Source: Acaryochloris sp. CCMEE 5410
Lineage (GTDB): Bacteria; Cyanobacteriota; Cyanobacteriia; Thermosynechococcales; Thermosynechococcaceae
Direction of reading: 5' to 3'
DNA: 64,000 nt
Assembly: GCF_000238775.2 (NCBI RefSeq)
Contig: NZ_AFEJ02000001.1
Coordinates: 496,001 to 560,000 of the forward strand
Shown: piece after piece, positions 1-7,250 of the stretch
How the letters are laid out: every line of letters begins with the position of its first letter
Position numbering within the stretch: position 1 is the stretch's first letter
Translations under genes and position numbers: made by a program
The notes under the pieces: generated by a model
The model's input: only the letters and a program-made list of their open reading frames with translations
Databases searched by the model: none
Told to the model about the DNA's origin: nothing

Positions 1-391
1 ATGTTTTTTGATTGGATTGCAAGGTATCTGTTAAGTTACCGGGAATATTCTGACTAAGATCGTTTACTTGTTTTTCGAGTTGCTCAACCTGGCTGAAAAT
101 AGCCGAATCAACACTATCGGTCTTCCGCTGCTCTTCTTTTTCTAAAGTTTGCAAACTAATTGCTAGCCAGACAAATCCGCCAGTCATTAGTAAAATAAGT
201 CCTACTACCAACCCCACAAGGGTGGTAGTACGACCTCGCAGTTGCTGAATGTCAGAATTGAGCCTAGTATTATCAACTCTAATGTCCTGAATCGTCCGAC
301 TCAATTCCGCGTTAGTAGCAGGATTTGATGATTCTAGGGACGGCTCGTTAAAACTAGGATCAGAACTAGAAGGATACGGCAAATTGCTCAT
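1..391 (-). CDS. membrane-anchored coiled-coil protein, partial
   Basis: The reading frame opens at an ATG at 391 and runs without a stop off the left edge of the window, so only the first 130 residues are visible. It has a polar Ser/Pro/Asn-rich N-terminus, a short heptad-like stretch (residues about 30-50), one strongly hydrophobic segment at about 57-80 (TLVGLVVGLILLMTGGFVWL) and then a second coiled-coil-like region rich in Gln, Glu and Lys. That arrangement suggests a cytoplasmic N-terminus, one membrane anchor and an extracytoplasmic coil. No family was recognised. The complete gene lies outside the window and its C-terminal domain, which would decide function, cannot be seen. Confidence 0.6.
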   Translation of the reverse strand, partial: MSNLPYPSSSDPSFNEPSLESSNPATNAELSRTIQDIRVDNTRLNSDIQQLRGRTTTLVGLVVGLILLMTGGFVWLAISLQTLEKEEQRKTDSVDSAIFSQVEQLEKQVNDLSQNIPGNLTDTLQSNQKT

Positions 392-494
392 TGCTAGGAC
401 CTCTTCACTTATTTCTTAATTGAATGTAAGATGCATCACCAGCGGCATCGGAAAAAATCAATTGATCATTAATCTTCGATGGAATCATAGATAG

Positions 495-983
495 TCATCC
501 CATCGCTATAGTGCTGGGTAAGGGAGGTTTCACTGCATTTCCCTTGATAGCTCGATAAAGTTCGCCTACTCGCTCGACATGGTACAGGAGATTATTGCTG
601 ATTTGCTTGAATAGCTCAGTGGTCTGTGGATCGGTCAATCGAAGGTCGAGTCCGTGGGCATCCACAGCTCCTGTTTGCAGATCCCCTAGGGTCCTTCGTA
701 TCAGTGATTCATTGTCACTAGATTGAAGCCAGCTTTGCAGAGAGGCAAGCGGCTCACCACCCATTGTCTGCCAGGTAATGGCTTCACCAAAATTCCTTAA
801 TCGATTTTCCAGTAACTCGATGTGGCGGTGCTTCGTAGCGATTGCTTCTTGCAAAAGTGTTCTAAATTCAGCATTCGTTGCTTGTTCTTTGTACTTCTGG
901 AATGCAGCTAAGGTATAGCGTTCTCCTACAATAGCTGTGTTCAGCGCATTCAAAATGTCTTGCTTGCTAGAGCCTTGCCACAA
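495..983 (-). CDS. DUF2383-type ferritin-like four-helix protein
   Basis: A 162-residue all-helical protein resembling the DUF2383/PA2169 ferritin-like family. Residues about 8-70 show the paired-helix pattern (ILNALNTAIVGERYTLAAF, then an EAIATKHRHIELLE helix) with Glu and His in positions typical of ferritin-like metal sites. Function in this family is not firmly known; roles in oxidative or general stress are proposed. The start appears to be TTG at 983, because the in-frame codons just upstream are the tail and stop of the neighbouring DJ-1-like gene; AGGTG precedes it at about 3-7 nt. Only 12 bp separate it from that gene's stop, so the two probably form one transcript. Family call moderate, metal binding inferred. 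Confidence 0.72.
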   Translation of the reverse strand: MWQGSSKQDILNALNTAIVGERYTLAAFQKYKEQATNAEFRTLLQEAIATKHRHIELLENRLRNFGEAITWQTMGGEPLASLQSWLQSSDNESLIRRTLGDLQTGAVDAHGLDLRLTDPQTTELFKQISNNLLYHVERVGELYRAIKGNAVKPPLPSTIAMG

Positions 984-995
984 CGCACCTAGTTC

Positions 996-1583
996 TCACC
1001 AGGGATAAGTGCGATCTGTGATAACTGGCAATGGCTTGTCTGGAATGGCTAGTCCCATCGCCTGCAATAACATCGTAGTAAACATCGGCAGGTCGCTTGG
1101 ACAACGTGCTGTGATCAAATTGCCGTCTATCACTACTGGTTCGTCGAAATAGTGTCCCCCCGCGTTGATGAGATCTTTGCGAATGGCTTGGTAGCCCGTG
1201 AGCCGCCTATTCTGAATCAAGTCTGCTTCTATTAGAATTTGAGGACCATGGCAGACTGCAGCTACTATTTTTCCTGAATTTACTGCATCAGCAACGAAGC
1301 GAATGGTTTGGGGATTGGTGCGAATCTTGTCTGGAGCGCCGCCACCTGGAATAACAATAGCCTCAAAATCACCTGCCCTCATTTCTGCAGTTGTAGCATC
1401 TGGCTTTTTCGAGATGTCACCTTTCGCGCCTCGGTACTCGTCATTCATCCGTGTTCCTAGAACAGTCACATCGGCTCTAGCTTGCAGCAAAGCAGTGTAG
1501 GGGACTTGGAACTCTAAATCTTCGAATTGGTCTTCTAGTAAAAAGGCGACCCGAGTGATAGTAGGATCCTGCATTTGAACCAT
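996..1583 (-). CDS. DJ-1/PfpI family protein (type 1 glutamine amidotransferase-like)
   Basis: A 195-residue single-domain protein of the DJ-1/PfpI superfamily. The nucleophile-elbow motif AAVCHGPQ is present with the predicted reactive Cys at residue 111, and the preceding IVIPGGGAPDKIR segment matches the conserved strand-loop of the fold. Family members include deglycase/glyoxalase III-like enzymes, stress chaperones and PfpI proteases; sequence alone does not separate these. The ATG at 1583 is preceded by a strong ribosome site (GGAGGG, about 7 nt upstream). It is followed after 12 bp by the ferritin-like gene, pointing to a two-gene oxidative or carbonyl stress operon. Confidence 0.88.
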   Translation of the reverse strand: MVQMQDPTITRVAFLLEDQFEDLEFQVPYTALLQARADVTVLGTRMNDEYRGAKGDISKKPDATTAEMRAGDFEAIVIPGGGAPDKIRTNPQTIRFVADAVNSGKIVAAVCHGPQILIEADLIQNRRLTGYQAIRKDLINAGGHYFDEPVVIDGNLITARCPSDLPMFTTMLLQAMGLAIPDKPLPVITDRTYPW

Positions 1584-2076
1584 GGCGTTCCCTCCTTCAG
1601 ATTTCTAGGAAATTGACTCTGTTAGACAAACCTTCTGGGAGCTGAAAATCTCAAAAGATCCTAAGCAGTTACCTGATAGATGGTTGATGGCGTTGTGAAA
1701 ATCGACTTAGGGTAGGTGATGGCTGATGTTGTAAAGTCTTGATTCGCCAAATCAAGTGTAAATTTATCGGCCATAGCCTTGACGAATTAAATTTGAAGCT
1801 TCGCTGTAGTTGCACTCTGACATGTGAAGGGGGTTGATAACCCTCACTTATTTAGCGATCGCAACAGCAATACCAGACCCTCGAGAGGCTATTTGAAAAG
1901 TCCTTAAAAAATCTGACCAGGGCTGGTTTTCAATGGCTTTAGCTAAAAGACTAAAACCTATTCCAGGTCAATCTTCCTATATGACTTTCCAAGCAGCCCC
2001 TGACTACAGGCCGTACAGTCAAGTTTTTTCGGCTGAAAATACTATATCCTCTTCAACTTGTACTAAGTTCTTGACA
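1584..2076. other. intergenic, no gene seen
   Basis: About 490 bp between divergent transcription of the DJ-1-like gene and the end of the GlsB-like gene, both on the minus strand. The first part must hold the promoter of the DJ-1/ferritin operon. A 7-bp hairpin (CTTGATT at 1738, AATCAAG ending 1756) is visible but has no T-tract. No convincing coding frame or known element was recognised. Confidence 0.4.
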
Positions 2077-2346
2077 CTAGACGGTACGACGGGTCAGTAG
2101 TCCCCACAGAAATATGGCGATAATTGAACCAATTACAGCGACGATCACGCCTGGGATACTGAGAGAGGCCCCTACCAAACTCAAACTTCCCGTCTGAATG
2201 AGGCTGAAGAGACTCCCGCCAATAAAGGCACCTACGATCCCAAGAAGCATGGTGGCAAGGATGCCGCCACCTTGATGACCTGGATAAATCGCTTTACCAA
2301 TTGCACCTGCAATTAAACCCAATACGATCCAAGCGATAATGTTCAT
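2077..2346 (-). CDS. GlsB/YeaQ/YmgE family stress-associated membrane protein
   Basis: An 89-residue, almost wholly hydrophobic protein of the transglycosylase-associated (GlsB/YeaQ/YmgE) family. It shows the family pattern: a first helix beginning MNIIAWIVLGLIAGAIGKAI, a short polar loop PGHQGGG, a Gly-rich second helix (ATMLLGIVGAFIGG) and a third helix near the C-terminus. Members are small inner-membrane proteins repeatedly linked to general stress responses; biochemical function is unknown. The ATG at 2346 follows a good Shine-Dalgarno (AAAGGAG, about 9 nt). It is monocistronic as far as visible; the ISKra4-type element lies about 150 bp upstream, in its promoter-side region. Confidence 0.88.
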   Translation of the reverse strand: MNIIAWIVLGLIAGAIGKAIYPGHQGGGILATMLLGIVGAFIGGSLFSLIQTGSLSLVGASLSIPGVIVAVIGSIIAIFLWGLLTRRTV

Positions 2347-2484
2347 AACGTAGCTTCTCCTTTTTTATTTTGAAACATCTATTTCGGCGTCCCAATAAAA
2401 TCAAGTTTCAAAAGACATTAGATATTGACTATATCGGGAGTTTCTAATACCCCCTTTTGTTTAGAATAGGCGTCTAGCTAGCCG

Positions 2485-2513
2485 TTCTACATCGGGAGCA
2501 TGTCACCTTTGCA
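2485..2513. repeat. left target duplication and inverted repeat of ISKra4-type element
   Basis: TTCTACATC at 2485-2493 is repeated exactly at 3639-3647 and is the 9-bp target duplication. It is followed directly by the left terminal inverted repeat GGGAGCATGTCACCTTTGCA (2494-2513), which is the exact reverse complement of 3619-3638. Confidence 0.92.
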
Positions 2514-3638
2514 GATTGTTTTGAAATCGTTCAGGATACAAGTGTTGCCCAGAAGTCTTCATCAATGAACTCCGAAAAAGCAGCTCAACTCAAAGTCCAT
2601 CTTGATGCGATAGCCCAATTACTGTACGAAGAAAGCGATCCAGAGAACCTGAAGACGCTAGAAGGTATTGAGATGACGGTGCGTCAGCAAATTCAGACCC
2701 ATGTCAGTCCCGAACTCGGTCATTTTTTATCCGCACAGCTACTGGCACAGCAGCAGGCCGCAACCGACGCCTGAAAAGCACCTTGGGCGTTCTAAGCATT
2801 ACAACTCAACAGGCACAGCATCTAGCCGTTTCCCCTATCGTCAAATCAGTCCTCATTTAGAGAATTGTTGCTTGCGCATCAGTGCCAATGTCTCCTATGC
2901 TCAAACTGCTAAAGATGTGGCTTATTTAACTGGGATTCAGGTACCAGCCAAAACCCAGCAGCGATTGGTGCATCAACAACGGTTTCCTACCCCCCAGGCT
3001 CATGAAGCTTTAACCGAAGTGAGTGTAGATGGTGGCAAAGTGCGCATCCGCACCCCTTTAGGACACCCTTGTCAGTGGAAAGACTATAAAACCCTGGCAA
3101 CGCATGTGGGACTCATCGCGGATTATCACAATAATGCCCGGCTCATTGACTGGACTCACCAGCAACCGTTAGCCTCTCCACTGACTTGTTTAGGGGATGG
3201 TCATGATGGCATTTGGAATATCATTCGTCAGCTGAGCATACCTGAGCAACGGCGAGAGATTCTGGACTGGTACCATCTGGTGGAAAATCTTCATAAGGTC
3301 GGTGGGTCCCTCAAACGTCTGCACCAGGCTGAGCAGCTCTTATGGCAGGGGAAGGTTGATGAAACCTTGGCTCTATTTGAGTCATTGAAGAAAAGCAGGC
3401 CCAAGTCTTTTGCAACTATGTTCGCAAACATCGGCATCGGATCGTCAATTATGACTATTACCAGAGTGAGCAAATCTGCTCTATTGGGTCTGGGGCTGTT
3501 GAATCTGCTATCAAGCAGATTAGTCGCAGAGTCAAAATTTCAGGGGCGCAGTGGAATGAAAGTAATGTCCCGCAAGTGCTGGCACATCGGTGTGCTTACC
3601 TCAATGGCTTAATTGGAATGCAAAGGTGACATGCTCCC
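2494..3638 (+). mobile_element. ISKra4-family insertion sequence, defective copy
   Basis: An 1145-bp element bounded by perfect 20-bp inverted repeats and flanked by a perfect 9-bp direct repeat. The internal gene encodes an ISKra4-type transposase broken by at least three frame changes, so the copy cannot transpose by itself but could be mobilised in trans since both ends are intact. Retention of perfect ends and of the target duplication suggests a fairly recent insertion, or selection-free drift confined to the gene. It sits in the spacer between the GlsB-like gene and a conserved hypothetical and interrupts no recognisable gene. Confidence 0.88.
2565..3629 (+). pseudogene. ISKra4-family transposase, frameshifted
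   Basis: The transposase is spread over three frames. Residues starting MNSEKAAQLKVHLDAIAQLL read from 2565 to about 2755; then a 33-residue piece in another frame (RNRRLKSTLGVLSITTQQAQ, from 2759); then the long central piece from about 2855 to 3420, with the family-typical VSVDGGKVRIRTPLG, LTCLGDGHDGIWN and DWYHLVENLHKVGG segments that surround the DDE-type catalytic core; then a last piece from 3423 to the TGA at 3627-3629 containing IGSGAVESAIKQI and VPQVLAHRCAYLNGLI. Each frame change corresponds to a one-base slip (near 2757, 2850 and 3420). Three independent slips make programmed frameshifting unlikely; this is a dead gene. Confidence 0.87.
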
Positions 3639-3647
3639 TTCTACATC
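3619..3647. repeat. right inverted repeat and target duplication of ISKra4-type element
   Basis: TGCAAAGGTGACATGCTCCC (3619-3638) is the exact reverse complement of the left end and overlaps the last transposase codons. TTCTACATC (3639-3647) is the second copy of the 9-bp target duplication. Confidence 0.92.
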
Positions 3648-3666
3648 CGCTAAAAGGTATAGATTT

Positions 3667-5010
3667 CTAGCCAAAACCAACCTTTTTTTGGGGCTTTCCT
3701 TTACCTTTAGACTTAGAGGATTGTGAGCGGTTGACCTCAAGTAATGCCTCTTGGAACAAATTATGAAGGTGGACTGGAACGCTAGCCGTTTCAGGAAGAT
3801 CAGGCTTCTCGGGATGTCCGAAATTGATGAGAATGGTTGCCAGGTCTTCCTTCAGGCTCAAGCGGGGAAGGTCCAGAGTGTTTTGGAGCATTTTTTCCAA
3901 TGGCGATGGATATTTCTGAGCCAGTTGATGCCAAACGAATGGCTTGATCTCAAGATTTTTTAGACATTGCTGCACCAGTGCATCTGAATCAGGTATTGAA
4001 GTCTGATTGCCTGCCTCTAAAGCGTCAATAAGCGGTTGATAGGTCGCAACCATCACCTGTCCCCACCGAGGATGGGTCAGCACAGTCACTTGGGCTGCAC
4101 TTTTAAGATGCTTTGGCAGTTCTGTGGTGGGTTGCATCATTTTTGAGACACTTTGTTTTGCTAACAGGCGAGAGGTGGTTTTCTCATCCACTCCCATCGC
4201 AGCAGCCGTCTCTACCATTTCTTCTCTCGTTACTCCGGCTTCATCTGCTAGCTCGCCGATTGATTTCTCACCATCTAAATCTAAAGCTGCAAGCTTCTGT
4301 TGAGTCATATGGGCTTGAAAGTCAGCAAGTTCTTTTTCTAGCTGATGCCCAGTCAGGGTAATTTCATGGCTACCAAAGTAATCGACGAATGCTTGATGGT
4401 AGCTTTCTACAGATTGCCAAGCTTCTTCTAAGAGATCGGGAGCATCACCATACAAATAATTCTTATGGTATTTCTTGAAATTGCCAATCGCGACAGCTAA
4501 TTTGGGCTTTCCTAACTTCCCTAAGAAAATGGAGGGGCCTGAGAGCATCCAATTCTTGCCCAAGGGCAAAAGGCGAGTCAGAACAATCTCTCCTGTTTTC
4601 AGACGAGCAATGTTGCGATCCTGAGGTTCTTTAGGGATCAAAACCTTGTATTGCTTCTCCGTCAACCAGTTCATCAATACCAGATGCTCCAGTGCTCTCT
4701 CCCGAACAGCGAAAAGGCCGACAAACCCTTGAGACCATCTCGATACCAAAGCTTGATCTTCCAAAGACAAATTAGGTCGATTCTCTAGGAAATAGTCAAG
4801 GATTGATTGATCGCCAACAGTGCCCTCTGTAGCAAATGAATCAATCACCAATTCAGTTTTCTGATTGCCTTGGTAGGATGAATCAACAAGTTGAGCAAGT
4901 TGGGCAGCACTATATTCTTCCAAGGCTACAGCAATCTCGCCTTCAGCATCGAAGGTAAAGTCCAACAGATCTTGCTTTAGACGTTGTGCTTTTTCTAAAG
5001 TTAGGGTCAC
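3667..5010 (-). CDS. conserved hypothetical protein, 447 aa
   Basis: A long cytoplasmic-looking protein with no signal peptide or membrane segment. The N-terminal half (to about residue 190) is mixed helix and strand; residues about 215-290 are Glu/Lys/Ala-rich and include a helix-turn-helix-like stretch (IGELADEAGVTREEMVETAA); the C-terminus is basic and Ser/Lys/Gly-rich (SKSKGKGKPQKK), typical of a flexible tail. No catalytic motif or named family was recognised. The ATG at 5010 is in a region without a strong Shine-Dalgarno. It stands alone, with the insertion element on its 3' side and Pmp3 divergent on the other. Codon use and the uninterrupted length support a real gene. Confidence 0.75.
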   Translation of the reverse strand: MTLTLEKAQRLKQDLLDFTFDAEGEIAVALEEYSAAQLAQLVDSSYQGNQKTELVIDSFATEGTVGDQSILDYFLENRPNLSLEDQALVSRWSQGFVGLFAVRERALEHLVLMNWLTEKQYKVLIPKEPQDRNIARLKTGEIVLTRLLPLGKNWMLSGPSIFLGKLGKPKLAVAIGNFKKYHKNYLYGDAPDLLEEAWQSVESYHQAFVDYFGSHEITLTGHQLEKELADFQAHMTQQKLAALDLDGEKSIGELADEAGVTREEMVETAAAMGVDEKTTSRLLAKQSVSKMMQPTTELPKHLKSAAQVTVLTHPRWGQVMVATYQPLIDALEAGNQTSIPDSDALVQQCLKNLEIKPFVWHQLAQKYPSPLEKMLQNTLDLPRLSLKEDLATILINFGHPEKPDLPETASVPVHLHNLFQEALLEVNRSQSSKSKGKGKPQKKVGFG

Positions 5011-5332
5011 GATAACACGTTCTACCAGCTACCTCATCCTGGCGTTGCCTGAACCGACGTTTGCCGCATCTCCAAGTCTTCGCCATTCTGCCAGGCTGAG
5101 AATAAAATCGATCCCTAAATTAGATGAGCAAGGATGTAACTTGCATCTGCCCTAAGGATAGTTATCCAGTCGAATGACATCGGCCAAAAGGAATAGCTGC
5201 ACCGCAGGGAACCCATTAAAGGATTACTCCAAGTTGGGAAAGTCAGTCTCCAGATAGATGGACCATTCAGAAGAGTTAAGCACAATGGATTTAGGAAGAA
5301 ATCAGTCCTTAACCCTCAACCTACGCAAAATC
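5011..5332. other. intergenic, divergent promoter region
   Basis: About 320 bp between the divergent hypothetical gene and the Pmp3 gene. It should carry both promoters. No clear operator, repeat or coding frame was recognised. Confidence 0.35.
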
Positions 5333-5509
5333 ATGAGTCCCATACAGCTAGCCTTGGCAATTATTTTGCCCCCTGTCAGTATCTTTTTCGACGAAGGGTT
5401 CAGCGTCACGCTAATTATCAATACCCTACTAACGCTTATAGCCTGGATCCCAGGTTCGATCCATGCAGTTTGGGTTTTATCCAAACGGGCACAGCAAGCT
5501 AGTACCTGA
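5333..5509 (+). CDS. Pmp3/YqaE (UPF0057) small membrane protein
   Basis: A 58-residue proteolipid-like protein with two hydrophobic helices. The family signature is clear: LAIILPPVSIFFDEGF, then a second helix ending in WIPGSIHAVWVL and a short basic tail. Pmp3/YqaE proteins are small plasma-membrane proteins induced by salt, cold or acid, and modulate membrane potential in yeast; the bacterial role is less defined. The frame extends upstream to 5258, but the ATG at 5333 gives the family's normal N-terminus and length, so it is preferred. A paralogue with the same core lies at 58521-58697. Confidence 0.85.
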   Translation: MSPIQLALAIILPPVSIFFDEGFSVTLIINTLLTLIAWIPGSIHAVWVLSKRAQQAST

Positions 5510-5774
5510 CCCCATGTAGTAGTCCCATCAAATGATCAGACCAGTCTCTAAAAATGGATGCTTGGCCTTAAACAAGTTCTAAAAGCTCAAAATGGAATTT
5601 TGGTTGCACTAAAGAGACCTCAGATTTTTGAAAAAAGCCTAGGCTTCAGTGGTTTCTATATACTTTGTAATTCTTCAGTTCACTCGGTTAATTATCTTAC
5701 TCCAGTTCTCTGTATACACAAGCCATTGAGTTTGCAAATTCTCAGAGTTAAAAACTAGTAATGGATGTAGAGAG

Positions 5775-5960
5775 ATGCCTATCCCTACTGACTGTCCGAG
5801 ATGTGGCAATCCCCGTTTAACAGAAAAGAAGCTTTTGTACTACATCAATCTTTTCTGTCAAAAATGTGGCTGGTCAGAAGATTATTCTTACCCAAATGAG
5901 TTAACAGAACAATCGACTATTGAGCATCAATTTGCGAAAACGGCCAATAGACGTTTTTAG
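5775..5960 (+). CDS. small zinc-ribbon-like protein
   Basis: A 61-residue protein with two CxxC knuckles (CPRCG at residues 7-11 and CQKCG near 28-32) spaced 17 residues apart, the geometry of a zinc ribbon. The C-terminus is polar. Such proteins often act as small metal-binding regulators or as components of nucleic-acid or protein complexes, but nothing here specifies a partner. A purine-rich GAGAG lies just before the ATG. A short reading frame upstream (5558-5758) looks non-coding. Zinc binding is inferred from spacing only. Confidence 0.6.
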   Translation: MPIPTDCPRCGNPRLTEKKLLYYINLFCQKCGWSEDYSYPNELTEQSTIEHQFAKTANRRF

Positions 5961-6054
5961 TTCTTTCTTTCGGAAGATGTGATGTCTTTCCAAAGTGATT
6001 AAGGTATGTGGAAGGACATCTACCGTTTCAAAGATATCAGAGGTGAGTGGCACG

Positions 6055-6234
6055 ATGAGTGAATCAACTAAGGCAAATGCTACAGACTTAAACGGTGCTT
6101 CCGCAGGTCATATAGAACCTGTGCCGGAACAGAATAGTATTGATGAAATTGCAGCTAAAGCAGGCGTTGAGGTGCCCGAGGAAGAACCTCTACATATCAA
6201 GGAGACTTTGGAACAGCGCGACCAGCAGCGCTAG
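6055..6234 (+). CDS. small acidic protein, DUF6335-like
   Basis: A 59-residue hydrophilic, acidic protein. The ATG at 6055 is preceded by AGAGGTGAG and fits better than the in-frame upstream start at 5995. The C-terminal half (EIAAKAGVEVPEEEPLHIKE, then a TLEQRDQQR-like end) resembles the tail of cyanobacterial DUF6335 proteins, which carry a similar EPLH...E.RD pattern; this resemblance is from memory and not tested. It is shorter than those proteins. It lies about 100 bp before DUF1206 on the same strand and could be co-transcribed. Probably intrinsically disordered. Confidence 0.5.
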   Translation: MSESTKANATDLNGASAGHIEPVPEQNSIDEIAAKAGVEVPEEEPLHIKETLEQRDQQR

Positions 6235-6335
6235 CAACATGGAGTCAATCTTCGGACAAGGCAGTCAGAGCAACCAAAAAGTTGATTGTCCCCACTCCCA
6301 ATTGAAATTAACTACACAGAAATTCTAGGGTCCTG

Positions 6336-7148
6336 ATGAAGAATAGTGTTGCATCGTGGATTGTCCTCCTGGCTCGTCTGGGCTACGCAGCAAAAGGAAT
6401 CGTTTACGTCACGGTCGGTCTTTTGGCCACGCTAACCGTGTTTAACATGGGTGGTGAAACAACTAGCTCGAGCGGCGCACTGCAAGCGATTGCTCAACAG
6501 CCCTTCGGGCAGATATTACTGGGTATCGTAGTGGTAGGACTGACCGGTTACGTGCTCTGGCGCTTTATCCAAGCCATTAAGGATCCCGAACATAGAAGGA
6601 GCGATGATGCGAAAGGGGTTTTTAGACGGTTAGGCTACGCCATCAATGGCCTGGTCTACGGGGGGATTGCGCTTACAGCCCTACAACTCCTGATGGGCAC
6701 GGGCGGTGATCAAGGCAGCAACGATTCCACACAAGTCTGGACTGCAAAGGTCATGTCTCAACCCTTTGGACCCTGGATGGTAGGCACAGGGGGAGCGTTT
6801 ATGATTGGTCTGGGTTTTTATTATTGCTATCGAGCCTTTGCCACGAAATTTCGTGAAAAGCTGAAGTTATACGAGATGAGTCGCACCGAAGAGCTATGGG
6901 CGACGCGCGTGGGCGTCCTAGGAATTTTAGCTCGGGCGGTCGTTTTTATCATCATTGGCAGCTTCCTGATTCAAGCAGCACACCAGGCGGATCCGAGTAA
7001 GGCCCGCTCTTCTGAAGGGGTGCTCCAGGTGTTGCAACAGAACCAACCCTTTGGCTCTGTCTTGTTAGCGTTCATCGCGATTGGTTTATTCGCTTATGGG
7101 CTTCATATGTTGGTTCAGGCTCGATATCGCCGTATTGAACCTACATAG
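6336..7148 (+). CDS. DUF1206 six-helix membrane protein
   Basis: A 270-residue integral membrane protein with three repeated two-helix units, each starting with an Arg-x-Gly-Tyr-like helix: ARLGYAAKGIVYVTVGLL near residue 13, RRLGYAINGLVYGGIAL near 90, and a third near 185 (ARAVVFIIIGSFLIQAAH). This is the pattern of DUF1206. Loop motifs QPFG recur after each unit. Function is unknown; DUF1206 genes are frequently found beside stress genes in soil and photosynthetic bacteria. A second copy is at 23123-23998. The next gene, a giant sensor kinase, follows after about 100 bp on the same strand. Confidence 0.88.
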   Translation: MKNSVASWIVLLARLGYAAKGIVYVTVGLLATLTVFNMGGETTSSSGALQAIAQQPFGQILLGIVVVGLTGYVLWRFIQAIKDPEHRRSDDAKGVFRRLGYAINGLVYGGIALTALQLLMGTGGDQGSNDSTQVWTAKVMSQPFGPWMVGTGGAFMIGLGFYYCYRAFATKFREKLKLYEMSRTEELWATRVGVLGILARAVVFIIIGSFLIQAAHQADPSKARSSEGVLQVLQQNQPFGSVLLAFIAIGLFAYGLHMLVQARYRRIEPT

Positions 7149-7250
7149 ATCTTGGTTCGATGGGCATGGTTCAACCAGTTACAAATATTTCAGAAGGTAG
7201 ATACCCACCTATCCTCCTTATACCTACAATGAACCTGGTGTCACGCTTAG

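Noticed and set aside
2565-3629. Programmed frameshifting to make the ISKra4 transposase
   Set aside because: Three separate one-base changes at unrelated sites; family members are normally read in one frame.
5558-5758. Plus-strand reading frame of 66 codons between Pmp3 and the zinc-ribbon gene
   Set aside because: No ribosome site, mixed composition rich in Cys/Ile/Leu without pattern, and no recognisable domain.
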